Assembly: GCA_949841465.1 (NCBI GenBank)
Contig: CATKZW010000001.1
Location: 59,916-123,915, forward strand
DNA: 64,000 nt
Direction of reading: 5' to 3'
DNA from: an uncultured Oscillospiraceae bacterium
GTDB taxonomy: Bacteria; Bacillota; Clostridia; Oscillospirales; Oscillospiraceae
Shown: piece after piece, positions 25,269-32,690 of the stretch
Numbering within the stretch: the first letter of the stretch is position 1
How the letters are laid out: each line of letters opens with the position of its first letter
Position numbers and translations under genes: made by a program
Notes under the pieces: generated by a model
The model's input: the letters and a program-made list of their open reading frames with translations, nothing else
Told to the model about the DNA's origin: nothing
Databases searched by the model: none

Positions 25269-26981
25269 TCAATAGTACATACCGCCCGGATCAACCGTGT
25301 AGTTGATGAACACCATGTCACCGTCCTCCACGCCGGAGATAATCTCCACCTGCTTGGCGTCGGAGATGCCGGTTTCCACCAGCACGGGCCAGTAGTTCTC
25401 CTCCGGAGTGGGCACGCCGGTGATGGAGGGGTCCAGCTCAATGGCGTTGTCCGGCCGTTCCTCCCTCTGGACGAACACCACGGTCTGTTTATTGCCCTCG
25501 GCGTCCAGCACGGATTTCACCGCCGCGGTCTGCACCAGCACACAGTCGTCCGACTGGCTGGTGATGAAGGAGTAGTCCAGCCACACCCCGGCGTACAGGG
25601 TGCCGGCGGAGTTGTCCACCTCCAGGGTGACGGGGAAGGTGGACATACCCTGGCCCACCTCGCCCTGCATCTCGATGTTGGTGACGGCGCCCATATAGAA
25701 GTTGCCGCTGTAGTCGGACAGCTCAATCATGTCCCCCAGCTTGATAAAGCCGATGTTCCGGTCGTCCACCTGGATGGTGACCACCATGGTGGTGGTGTTC
25801 TGGATGGTGATGACCGCGTCGCCCGCCTTCACCTCGCTGCCCTCGGCGAGCGTACAGGAGATGATGGTGCCGTCGATGGGTGCGGTGGCGTTCAGTGCGT
25901 CCACGGCGGCCTGGGCCTCGTTGAGCCGCTCCTGGGCGGTGATAAGCTGCTCGTCCAGGCTCTCGGAGCCCATGGTGAGCAGGGCCTCGCCGGCAGATAC
26001 CCTGGCGTGGTTGAGCAGACGGCTGCTCACCAGCGGGCCGCCCGCCTTGGTGGTCAGGCTCCGGGTCTCGTAATATTGGGTCTTGTTCTGCTCATAGGGA
26101 TAGATGGGCAGGCCGTCCCCGTCCGTCAGCACGGCGGACGCCTCCATCTCGGCGGTGAGGGTGCCGGGATTGTTGAAAGCGATGATTGCCTCGAAGTAGA
26201 TGCCTCCCTCAGGGGTGATGAAGCTGACCTTGTTGATCTGCTCCACCTGGCCCTCCCCGGTGTACATCACCGCGGGGACGGACACCTGGGCCGTCTGCCC
26301 CACCCGGACATCGTTCTCATAGGCGTAGCTGAAGTAGAGGGACAGCTTAAGCCTGGTGTCGTTCACCAGGGTGGCCACTGTGCTGCCCTCGCCCACGCTG
26401 TCGCCGGGGCTGAGCGCCAGGACGTTTTCCGGGACGTCGATCAGCTTGCCCGCGAAGGGGGCCCTCAGGGTGAGGTTGGCCAGCTTATCGTTGAGGGAGT
26501 TCATCTGCTGCTGGGCGGTGGCAAGGGCGTCCTGAGCGGCCTGGCTGTAGACGGAGAACAGGGGCTGCCCGGCAAACACCACGTCGCCCTGGGATACCAG
26601 CACCTGCTCCACGGTGCCGTTGGCCGGGATGGTGACGGTAGAGGTCTCCTTGGCGTTGGCGTTGCCGCTGCCCTGCACGGTGCTCTGGATGGAGCCTATG
26701 TAGGCGGGCTCGGCGTAGATGTCGCCCAGGGAGTCGTCCTCCCGGAACACCAGGTACCACATTCCAAAGATGATCCCGGCCAGCACGGCTATCGCCGTCA
26801 CACCGGCGATGATGCGTTTGACCAGCTTTTTCTTCTCCGCGGCGGAGCGCGTCTTCTTTTTGGGGGCGGGAGCCTCCCAGGGGTCCTGGGCCGGGGCCTG
26901 CTCCGTCGTCAGCTCCTCCGGGGCCGGAGCCTGTTCCGCCAGTTCCTCCTCCGGGGCCTCGGGTATTTTAAGGTCAGGCAT
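25269..26981 (-). CDS. HlyD/MacA-like membrane fusion (adaptor) protein
   Basis: 570 residues. A long acidic and proline-rich cytoplasmic N-terminus (about 1-55) precedes one membrane helix (about 64-84), then a biotinyl-lipoyl-like beta fold (VTIPANGTVEQVLVSQGDVVFAGQPLF), a short helical hairpin and beta-barrel domains (LRAPFAGKLI, GTIISCTLAEGSEVKAGDAVI). ATG 26981 is chosen over 27005 because AGGAGG lies directly before it. First gene of the operon adaptor, ATPase, permease, SLH protein. Adaptors in single-membrane bacteria serve lantibiotic or peptide export; here the cargo is unknown. Confidence 0.9.
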   Translation of the reverse strand: MPDLKIPEAPEEELAEQAPAPEELTTEQAPAQDPWEAPAPKKKTRSAAEKKKLVKRIIAGVTAIAVLAGIIFGMWYLVFREDDSLGDIYAEPAYIGSIQSTVQGSGNANAKETSTVTIPANGTVEQVLVSQGDVVFAGQPLFSVYSQAAQDALATAQQQMNSLNDKLANLTLRAPFAGKLIDVPENVLALSPGDSVGEGSTVATLVNDTRLKLSLYFSYAYENDVRVGQTAQVSVPAVMYTGEGQVEQINKVSFITPEGGIYFEAIIAFNNPGTLTAEMEASAVLTDGDGLPIYPYEQNKTQYYETRSLTTKAGGPLVSSRLLNHARVSAGEALLTMGSESLDEQLITAQERLNEAQAAVDALNATAPIDGTIISCTLAEGSEVKAGDAVITIQNTTTMVVTIQVDDRNIGFIKLGDMIELSDYSGNFYMGAVTNIEMQGEVGQGMSTFPVTLEVDNSAGTLYAGVWLDYSFITSQSDDCVLVQTAAVKSVLDAEGNKQTVVFVQREERPDNAIELDPSITGVPTPEENYWPVLVETGISDAKQVEIISGVEDGDMVFINYTVDPGGMYY

Positions 26982-27049
26982 GATATCGTTCCTCCTGTCG
27001 TTCATGCTGGAAAAGTACGTCCCCGGCGGGACGCTTGTTCACAGTTTCC

Positions 27050-27078
27050 AGTATAGCGGAGAAGGGCCGGAAAAACAA
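27050..27078 (-). promoter_or_regulatory. Promoter of the adaptor/ABC/SLH operon
   Basis: On the minus strand: TTGTTT, 17-base spacer, TATACT, about 70 bases before the adaptor start. Confidence 0.55.
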
Positions 27079-27171
27079 CAACAATCCTGTAACAATTCTG
27101 CATCAAAATATTTAAGTATCTTTTAAGATGTCTGGGGGCTGACGAGTGTCCCGCCTCTGCGTGGGACCCGC

Positions 27172-28431
27172 TCAGCGCGGCAGCGCTTCCCCCGCGTCTG
27201 CGTCCAGCTCACGGAATACCCTTCTGGAATAGAGCGCAATCAGCAGGGATGCCGCCGCCGCGCTCAGCAGAACGGCCCAGGCGGCGCAGGCCTCATACAG
27301 CGCCCCGTAAACAGCCTGCCCCAGGGGAGACGCGCAGTTAGACACGGCCATGATGAAGGCCATCACCTTACCCAGCAGGTTCGGCGGAGTCTGCCGCTGG
27401 ACGGCGGCGGTGAGCACCACCACCAGCATGGTGGACAGGATCATGATGGCAAAGCTCATGGCCGTCAGCAGCCAGTAGCCGAAGCCGGGGGCTGTCCAGG
27501 GGAGCAGGGCCGCGCCCATCCCCGCCGTCGCCAGACAGCCCGCCAGCAGGATGGTGCTTCCCCGCCGCAGCTTCAGGCGCTCTCCCAGGCAGGCAGCCAA
27601 AACGCCGCCCAGAAGCCCGCCCAGCCCCATACCCGCCTCGGTGATCCCCAGGCGGGCGTCGCTCATCCCCAGCACCTGAACCACCGCCACCGGGATGCCG
27701 ACGTTCAGTGCGGAAGACAGCGCCAGGTTGAACAGCGCCAGCACCAGCATGACGGACAGGAACACCGGCTTCTCCCGCCGGATAAACCGCCAGCCGTCCC
27801 CCAGATCCTGCCTCACGGTGGCCAGCACGCCGCCCGACGCCGCCTGGGGCTGATGGGGGATGCGGATGAACAGCTCCATGACGGCGGAGAAGGCGAAGCA
27901 CCCGATGCTGACCCACAGAATGGGCCGGATGCCGAAGGCGCCGAACAGCACGCCGCCGATGACCGGCCCCAGCAGGCTGGACAGGGTGCCCACCATGTTG
28001 ATGACCGCGTTGGCCTGGGTGAGCCGTTCTCCCCCGGCCAGGAGGGGGATGCTGGCCTGCACCGCCGGCTGGTAGGCCCCGGCGATGCCGTACAGCAGCA
28101 TGAGGCACGCCACCATCAGCGGCACCAGCGGGACCTGCCCCAGCAGCAGCGTAAAAGCCAGCATCAGGCCCGCCGTGGAGAAGTCCAGCGCGGCCATGAT
28201 ATTGCGCTTGTTGACCCGGTCCGCCACCACCCCGCCGATGGGGGAGCACAGCACAGCCGGTACAAACGCCGCCGCGCCCACCACGCCGAACAGGGCGGGG
28301 GAGCCGGTCTGACGCAGCAGGTACAGAGGCAGGGCAAACCGCAGGATGGCGTTGCCGAACAGGGATATGATCTGCCCGATTACCACCAGGGTGAAATCCT
28401 GTCTGAACAGGGGCGGTTGATTCTTTTTCAT
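27172..28431 (-). CDS. MFS drug-type exporter
   Basis: 419 residues with 12 hydrophobic helices. The loop after helix 2 contains GGVVADRVNKRNIMAALD, the MFS motif A (G-x3-D-R-x2-R/K), and the layout is that of MFS_3/EntS-like exporters. AAGGAGGAAC precedes the ATG. It lies immediately downstream of a TetR gene, with a palindromic operator 20 bases before its start codon, so it is probably the target of that repressor. The substrate is not predictable. Confidence 0.9.
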   Translation of the reverse strand: MKKNQPPLFRQDFTLVVIGQIISLFGNAILRFALPLYLLRQTGSPALFGVVGAAAFVPAVLCSPIGGVVADRVNKRNIMAALDFSTAGLMLAFTLLLGQVPLVPLMVACLMLLYGIAGAYQPAVQASIPLLAGGERLTQANAVINMVGTLSSLLGPVIGGVLFGAFGIRPILWVSIGCFAFSAVMELFIRIPHQPQAASGGVLATVRQDLGDGWRFIRREKPVFLSVMLVLALFNLALSSALNVGIPVAVVQVLGMSDARLGITEAGMGLGGLLGGVLAACLGERLKLRRGSTILLAGCLATAGMGAALLPWTAPGFGYWLLTAMSFAIMILSTMLVVVLTAAVQRQTPPNLLGKVMAFIMAVSNCASPLGQAVYGALYEACAAWAVLLSAAAASLLIALYSRRVFRELDADAGEALPR

Positions 28432-28451
28432 AAATAGTTCCTCCTTCTTAT

Positions 28452-28468
28452 AAACCGACCGTCGGTTT
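28452..28468 (-). promoter_or_regulatory. TetR operator in front of the MFS exporter
   Basis: AAACCGACCGTCGGTTT is a perfect 8+1+8 palindrome, a typical TetR-family operator. A related site lies at the TetR gene's own promoter. Confidence 0.75.
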
Positions 28469-28478
28469 CTTTGCTTTC

Positions 28479-28509
28479 CAAAAGAAGCTGCCTCACGGCA
28501 GTTTCTTTT
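28479..28509 (-). terminator. Intrinsic terminator after the TetR gene
   Basis: AAGAAACTGCC / GGCAGCTTCTT stem with a GTGA loop and a TTTT tail on the minus strand, overlapping the TetR stop. It partly isolates MFS expression from the repressor transcript. Confidence 0.7.
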
Positions 28510-29183
28510 CAGCTGTCCGCCGCACCCTCCAACGGCTCGTGACGGGCCATTTCCGCGTAGCGCACGAGCGTATCGATGATTTCCCCGCCGATCAGCGCGG
28601 GTACGCCAAAGCTGGTGAACATCTGGTTATACACGGCGCACCGGGCCTGAATCTCCTCCGGGGTGGTGGGGCGGACAATGGGGTTGATCCAAAGGTCGGA
28701 CAACAGCATCATGGCCTCAGCCAGCTCCCTGGGGTGGTCCGTCCGGATGGAGCCGTCGGCAATGCCCTGTTGGATGATGGGTTCTATGAATTCCGGCACC
28801 ACATCCATAAAAATGCTCCGCATTTCGGTGGCCAGGAATTTGGCGTTGTTCAACAGGTAGGGCATCATGCAGAACATCTTGGCTTGGCGCTCTGGCTGGA
28901 GGGAGGCCGCAAAGATGGTGCGCAGCTTCTCCAGGCCGCTGAGGGAGCTGTCGTCCCGGACCTTGGACAGCACTTCGGCGTTGTGCTGCCCGATCCGGTC
29001 GCAGACCGAATAAAAAATGTCCTCTTTGGAGGCAAAGTGGTGATAGATGGCCCCTTTTGACAGCCCCGTGGCATCGATGATGTCCTGGAGGGACGCCTGG
29101 TCGTATCCCTTTTCAATGAACAGCCGTTCCGCCGTGTCCAGGATTTTCCGCACAGTCTCCTCCGGATATTTGTTCCGCGCCAC
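28509..29183 (-). CDS. TetR/AcrR-family repressor
   Basis: 224 residues. An N-terminal helix-turn-helix (RKILDTAERLFIEKGYDQASLQDIIDATGLSKGAIYHHFASKEDIF) is followed by a helical ligand domain. GTG 29183 is preferred to the upstream TTG because GGAGGG sits 7 bases before it. Its promoter overlaps an operator (29197-29217), so it is autoregulated, and it probably controls the MFS exporter downstream in response to the exporter's substrate. Confidence 0.92.
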   Translation of the reverse strand: MARNKYPEETVRKILDTAERLFIEKGYDQASLQDIIDATGLSKGAIYHHFASKEDIFYSVCDRIGQHNAEVLSKVRDDSSLSGLEKLRTIFAASLQPERQAKMFCMMPYLLNNAKFLATEMRSIFMDVVPEFIEPIIQQGIADGSIRTDHPRELAEAMMLLSDLWINPIVRPTTPEEIQARCAVYNQMFTSFGVPALIGGEIIDTLVRYAEMARHEPLEGAADS

Positions 29184-29196
29184 AGCTGCTCCCTCC

Positions 29197-29217
29197 AAAC
29201 AAACCGTTGGTCTGTTT
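29197..29217 (-). promoter_or_regulatory. Operator at the TetR promoter
   Basis: Arms AAACAAACC and GGTCTGTTT, separated by GTT, form a near-perfect inverted repeat (8 of 9). It starts 2 bases downstream of the -10, where binding would block transcription start. Confidence 0.7.
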
Positions 29218-29219
29218 AG

Positions 29220-29248
29220 AGGATATCACAGCGGACGCCCGGTGTCAA
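29220..29248 (-). promoter_or_regulatory. Promoter of the TetR gene
   Basis: TTGACA, 17-base spacer, TATCCT on the minus strand. Confidence 0.7.
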
Positions 29249-29290
29249 GAAAAGATTGAGGGTTCCTTTCGCCCGGCGCGAAGGGGAAAA

Positions 29291-29325
29291 GGCGCTCCCG
29301 GCGGAGGTCCTGCCGGGAGCGCTTT
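29291..29325 (-). terminator. Terminator after spoVAE
   Basis: GCGCTCCCGGC / GCCGGGAGCGC stem with a TTTT tail on the minus strand, adjacent to the spoVAE stop. Confidence 0.85.
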
Positions 29326-29327
29326 AA

Positions 29328-29684
29328 TCAGCTTTTCGGTTTCGGCTTAAAGATAAAGGCCACCAGGACCCCCAGGAAGATGGCGGCGGAGATGCCGCCC
29401 GCGGTGCTGGTGACGCCGCCGGTGACAGCGCCCAGCAGCCCCTTCTCCGCCACCGCCTCCTTCACGCCCTTGGCCAGGCTGTAGCCAAAGCCGGTGAGGG
29501 GCACCGTGGCCCCCGCCCCGGCCCACTCCGCCAGGGGCTTGTACACGCCCACGGCCCCCAGCACCACGCCGGCCACCACGTAGGTGACCAGGATGCGGGC
29601 GGGGGTGAGCTTGGTCTTGTCGATGAGCAGCTGGCCCACCACGCAGAACAGGCCGCCGATGAGAAACGCTTTCAGATAGTCCAT
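29328..29684 (-). CDS. spoVAE: Stage V sporulation protein AE
   Basis: 118 residues, almost wholly hydrophobic, with four helices. MDYLKAFLIGGLFCVVGQLLIDKTKLTPARILVTYVVAG and GATVPLTGFGYSLAKGVKEAV are strongly conserved in SpoVAE(b), an inner-membrane component of the channel that moves dipicolinic acid during spore formation and germination. The ATG overlaps the spoVAD stop (TAATG), giving coupled translation. Supports an endospore former. Confidence 0.95.
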   Translation of the reverse strand: MDYLKAFLIGGLFCVVGQLLIDKTKLTPARILVTYVVAGVVLGAVGVYKPLAEWAGAGATVPLTGFGYSLAKGVKEAVAEKGLLGAVTGGVTSTAGGISAAIFLGVLVAFIFKPKPKS

Positions 29685-30700
29685 TATTTTCCTCCTTCCA
29701 GCCCAATGGCGTGGCAGATGCCGGGGATGGACTCCCCCTGCATGGTGGCGGTGGGGGAGTGGAGCGCCCCGGTGGGGCAGAACAGGATGCGCTTCCACCG
29801 CCCCGCCAGCAGCCCCGGCAGCAGGTAGCCGCACAGCACCGACGCCGAGCAGCCGCATCCGGACGCCCCGGCGTGGACGTCCTGCTCCTCCCGGTCGAAG
29901 AGGATCAGGCCGCAGTCGTTGTAGTTGGCCAGCTTCACCCCGTCATGGGCGAAGAAGTCGGTGACGATCTCGTGGCCCAGGCTGCCCAGGTCGCCGGTGA
30001 CGATGAGGTCGTAGTAGTCTGGGGACAGGCCGGTGTCCTCAAAGTGGGCCTTCAAGGTCTCGTAGGCCGCGGGCGCCATGGCCGCGCCCATGTTGTTGGC
30101 GTCCTTGATGCCCTTGTCCACCACCTTGCCTACCGTCACCCGGACCACCCGGGGGCCGGGGCGCACCTCGCCGGTCAGCACCACCGCGCCGGAGGCGGTG
30201 GCCGTCCACTGGGCGGTGGGGGTGCGCTGCGAGCCGTACTCCAGCGGCGTGCGGTACTGCCGCTCCGCCGAGCAGAAGTGGGAGGAGGTGACGGCGGCGG
30301 CATATTTCCCATACCCGCCGCTGAGCAGCAGGGTGGCCAGGGCCAGGCTCTCCCCCATGGTGGAGCAGGCCCCGTACAGCCCGAAGAAGGGCACGGCGGC
30401 GGTTCGGGCGGCGTAGCCGGAGCCGATGCACTGGTTCAGCAGGTCGCCGGCCAGCAGCAGGTCCAGGTCGCCGGTGTGCAGGCCGGCCCGCTTCAGCGCC
30501 GCGTCCAGGGCCAGCTGCTGCATGGCGGACTCCGCCTGCTCCCAGGTCTTGGCCCCGAACAGGTCGTCCTCACAGGTGTGGTCAAAGTGGCGGCGGAGGG
30601 GGCCCTGGCACTCCTTGTGCCCGGCGGAGGAGCCGTGGCCGATGATGACGGGGGGCGAGCCCGGCTGAAAGGTCTGCCGCCCCAGCTTTTGATTTTCCAT
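29684..30700 (-). CDS. spoVAD: Stage V sporulation protein AD
   Basis: 338 residues with a thiolase/KAS-III-like fold. MENQKLGRQTFQ...PPVIIGHGSSAGHKE...GPL and the GLYGACSTMGESLALA stretch around the pseudo-catalytic Cys are typical of SpoVAD, which binds dipicolinic acid on the spore inner membrane. The track's extension to 30817 lacks a ribosome site, while AAGGAG precedes ATG 30700. In Bacilli and most Clostridia spoVAC stands directly upstream; here it is absent and 200 bases of non-coding DNA lead to a divergent gene. Confidence 0.95.
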   Translation of the reverse strand: MENQKLGRQTFQPGSPPVIIGHGSSAGHKECQGPLRRHFDHTCEDDLFGAKTWEQAESAMQQLALDAALKRAGLHTGDLDLLLAGDLLNQCIGSGYAARTAAVPFFGLYGACSTMGESLALATLLLSGGYGKYAAAVTSSHFCSAERQYRTPLEYGSQRTPTAQWTATASGAVVLTGEVRPGPRVVRVTVGKVVDKGIKDANNMGAAMAPAAYETLKAHFEDTGLSPDYYDLIVTGDLGSLGHEIVTDFFAHDGVKLANYNDCGLILFDREEQDVHAGASGCGCSASVLCGYLLPGLLAGRWKRILFCPTGALHSPTATMQGESIPGICHAIGLEGGK

Positions 30701-30769
30701 TGGAACTGACTCCTTTCGCGCGCCGTTTCCCGTCCGGACGGCGCACACGCCCTTGGCGTGATTTACAGG

Positions 30770-30798
30770 TAGTTTGTGCAAAGTAAGCCAATTCATAC
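30770..30798 (-). promoter_or_regulatory. Candidate sigma-G promoter of spoVAD-spoVAE
   Basis: GTATG, 17-base spacer, CAAACTA on the minus strand, close to the forespore sigma-G consensus (G-A/T-ATR and CATnnTA). It lies 70 bases before spoVAD. Confidence 0.55.
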
Positions 30799-30855
30799 GC
30801 GGGGAAAGATTTGACAAAGAAAAAGGGGCTGCCTCTGGAAAAGCGGGGAGAATGG

Positions 30856-30864
30856 TGGTATAAT
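30856..30864 (+). promoter_or_regulatory. Extended -10 promoter of the zinc-ribbon/thioesterase pair
   Basis: TGGTATAAT about 34 bases upstream of the gene; TGGAAA stands 17 bases before the -10. TTGACA at 30811 is too far away to be its -35. Confidence 0.5.
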
Positions 30865-30897
30865 GCCTTTTGAAATTTTTGGGGGAGGGACGGTTTT

Positions 30898-31512
30898 ATG
30901 CCGGAAGAGACCCGTACCATCGGATATATCTGCCCCGTCTGCGGCCAGGCGGTGATCGCCAAGCGCACCGCCTTCCAGCTGTGCGCGGGGGACAGCGTCC
31001 TGCCCTGTCCCTGCGGCAGGTCGGAGCTGGGCTTCCGTCAGCTGGGGGACCGCTGCGAGGTCACGGTGCCCTGCCTGTTCTGCGCCAGGGACCACACCGC
31101 CGTGTGCGGCAACGACGCGCTGCTCCGCCGGAAGCTGCTGGCCCTGAGCTGCCCCGCCTCGGGGCTGAACTGCTGCTGCGTCGGGGAGGAGGACCAGGTG
31201 TTCCAGGCCATGGAGAAGCTGGAGGCGGCGGTGGACAAGCTGCGCCTGGACGACCAGACGGACCAGCGGGGGGCCTTTCTGGACGAGGTGGTCATGGGGG
31301 AGACCCTGGCCGAGCTGAAAGATATCGCCGCCCGGGGCGGGGTGAAGTGCGCCTGCGGCTCCACAGACTACGGCGTAAAGGTGGGGTACTCGTCGGTGGA
31401 CCTGGTGTGCGCCCGGTGCGGCGCGGCCCTGCGGCTGAGCGCGGCCACTCAGGACGACCTGGCCGCCCTGTGCGCCCGTGACACGCTGACCATCCCCGGG
31501 AAGAAGGATTGA
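30898..31512 (+). CDS. Cysteine-rich zinc-ribbon protein, function unknown
   Basis: 204 residues with several paired cysteines: ICPVCGQ (about 11-17), PCPCGR, PCLFCARDH, a run LNCCCVGEED, then CACGSTDY and VCARCGAAL near the C-terminus. This gives at least two plausible zinc ribbons flanking a helical middle (FQAMEKLEAAVDKLRLDDQ). GGGAGGG precedes the ATG. It lies 7 bases upstream of the thioesterase gene, so both are probably translated from one mRNA. Not a family that I can name; proteins of this layout recur in Clostridia but without a function known to me. Confidence 0.75.
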   Translation: MPEETRTIGYICPVCGQAVIAKRTAFQLCAGDSVLPCPCGRSELGFRQLGDRCEVTVPCLFCARDHTAVCGNDALLRRKLLALSCPASGLNCCCVGEEDQVFQAMEKLEAAVDKLRLDDQTDQRGAFLDEVVMGETLAELKDIAARGGVKCACGSTDYGVKVGYSSVDLVCARCGAALRLSAATQDDLAALCARDTLTIPGKKD

Positions 31513-31519
31513 CAGTTTT

Positions 31520-32269
31520 ATGAGCACGGTTTATGAGATGAACTGCCGGGTGGACTCCCGGGATGTGGATTTGTTCAACCAGTGCCGCCCGTCGGCGGTG
31601 CTGGGCTTTTTGCAGGAGGCCGCCACCCAGGCGGCGCTGGCCCTGGGGGTGTCCGGGCCGCAGATCCGGGAGAAGTACAACTGCCTGTGGATGGTCACCC
31701 GCAGCTGGGTGCAGCTGGACGCGCCCCTGCGGTGGAACGACCCTCTGACGGTGAAGACCTGGCACCGGGGGGCGTCGGGGGCGTCCTCCTACCGGGACTT
31801 CGACCTGTTCCGGGACGGCAGGCCCATCGGCCAGGGGGCCTCGGTGTGGGTGATGGTGGACGCCGATGAGCGGAAGCTGTTTCGCATGAAGAACCTGACG
31901 GAGTTCCAGGGCACCGACGGCGGGGAGCTGAACAAATCCATCAGGCTGCGCCGCCCGGCCATGCCGGAGACCTTCGACGGCCGGACGCGCCGGGAGCTGC
32001 GCTATTCCGACACCGACATCAACGGCCACGTGAACAACGCCCACTACGCCGATTTCGCCTGCGACAGCCTCCATCTGGAGCGGCTGGGCCGGGGGAAGTT
32101 CGTGCGGTCCTTCCAGATCGGCTACGTCAGCGAGTGCCGGGCGGGGGAGACCGTCTGGGTGGACACCGCCGCCCGGGGGGACGAGCTGTTTGCCCGGGGC
32201 GAGGGGGAAAACGGGGATGAGCGGTTTGATTTTACGCTGACGCTGGAGGATTTAACAGACCGGAGCTGA
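31520..32269 (+). CDS. Acyl-ACP thioesterase (FatA/FatB-like)
   Basis: 249 residues with a double hotdog fold. The N-terminal half has AVLGFLQEAATQAALALG and WMVTRSWVQLDAPLRWNDPLTVKTWHRG; the C-terminal half has RYSDTDINGHVNNAHYADFACDSL, containing the D-x-N-x-H-V-N-N catalytic motif of plant and bacterial acyl-ACP thioesterases (PF01643). It releases free fatty acids from acyl carrier protein in the cytoplasm. Hairpin terminators follow. Confidence 0.9.
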   Translation: MSTVYEMNCRVDSRDVDLFNQCRPSAVLGFLQEAATQAALALGVSGPQIREKYNCLWMVTRSWVQLDAPLRWNDPLTVKTWHRGASGASSYRDFDLFRDGRPIGQGASVWVMVDADERKLFRMKNLTEFQGTDGGELNKSIRLRRPAMPETFDGRTRRELRYSDTDINGHVNNAHYADFACDSLHLERLGRGKFVRSFQIGYVSECRAGETVWVDTAARGDELFARGEGENGDERFDFTLTLEDLTDRS

Positions 32270-32376
32270 GATTTAATCCTTTTGTAACAAATCCTCACGA
32301 ACTTTTGTAACGACTGACCTTTATTCTAATACTTGCAAGAGATGCTTTTCTTTTTCATTCTATCCTCCATCCTTTC

Positions 32377-32442
32377 GAGCCGGGGCGCAAGCCTCGGCTC
32401 ACCTTTTTGGGGACGGACCAATGAACGGGTCCGTCCCCTTTG
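32377..32442 (+). terminator. Two successive hairpins after the thioesterase
   Basis: GAGCCGGGGC / GCCTCGGCTC followed by CCTTTTTG (32377-32408), then GGGGACGGACC / GGTCCGTCCCC followed by TTTG (32409-32442). The first is the better terminator. Confidence 0.75.
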
Positions 32443-32502
32443 TGCATTCTGCCTTAAACATTTTTTAAGAAAATCCCCACCAAAATCTAAGAAGGTTCGG
32501 CA

Positions 32503-32530
32503 TTGAAATTGAAGATTTGTCCTCTATAAT
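32503..32530 (+). promoter_or_regulatory. Promoter of the glycosyltransferase, upstream of the repeat
   Basis: TTGAAA, 16-base spacer, TATAAT. The transcript would carry a leader of about 155 bases that contains the double-hairpin repeat at 32569-32678. Confidence 0.6.
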
Positions 32531-32568
32531 CAGGACCATCAAAACGGCAGGCTGCAATATGCTGTTTG

Positions 32569-32678
32569 GAGCCCCCGCGGAAGCGCCTTTCAGCTTTCGT
32601 GGGAAGAGGAGACGCAGCGGAGTGAACGAGCTTTCGCCGCAGGCGGAAGCAGGTGAGCGCAGCTTGTGTCGATGTGAG
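32569..32678 (+). repeat. Double-hairpin repeat, copy 1
   Basis: About 110 bases. Hairpin 1 pairs CCCGCGGAAGC with GCTTTCGTGGG; the linker contains GAGGAG and CAGCGGAGTGAACGAG; hairpin 2 pairs GCTTTCGCC with GGCGGAAGC. Copy 2 at 43847-43955 has the same plan with different but still pairing stems. It ends just before the glycosyltransferase ribosome site, so it is in that gene's leader. Not an encoded protein: the open frame across it is not used. Confidence 0.75.
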
Positions 32679-32690
32679 AGGAGGATCTTC

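Noticed and set aside
30811-30816. TTGACA upstream of the zinc-ribbon gene
   Set aside because: It lies 42 bases before the only -10 candidate.
32517-32690. Upstream extension of the glycosyltransferase ORF through the repeat
   Set aside because: The frame crosses the -10 region and double hairpin; a good GAGGAGG and GTG start are at 32691. The conserved RNA-like pairing explains the similarity better than coding.
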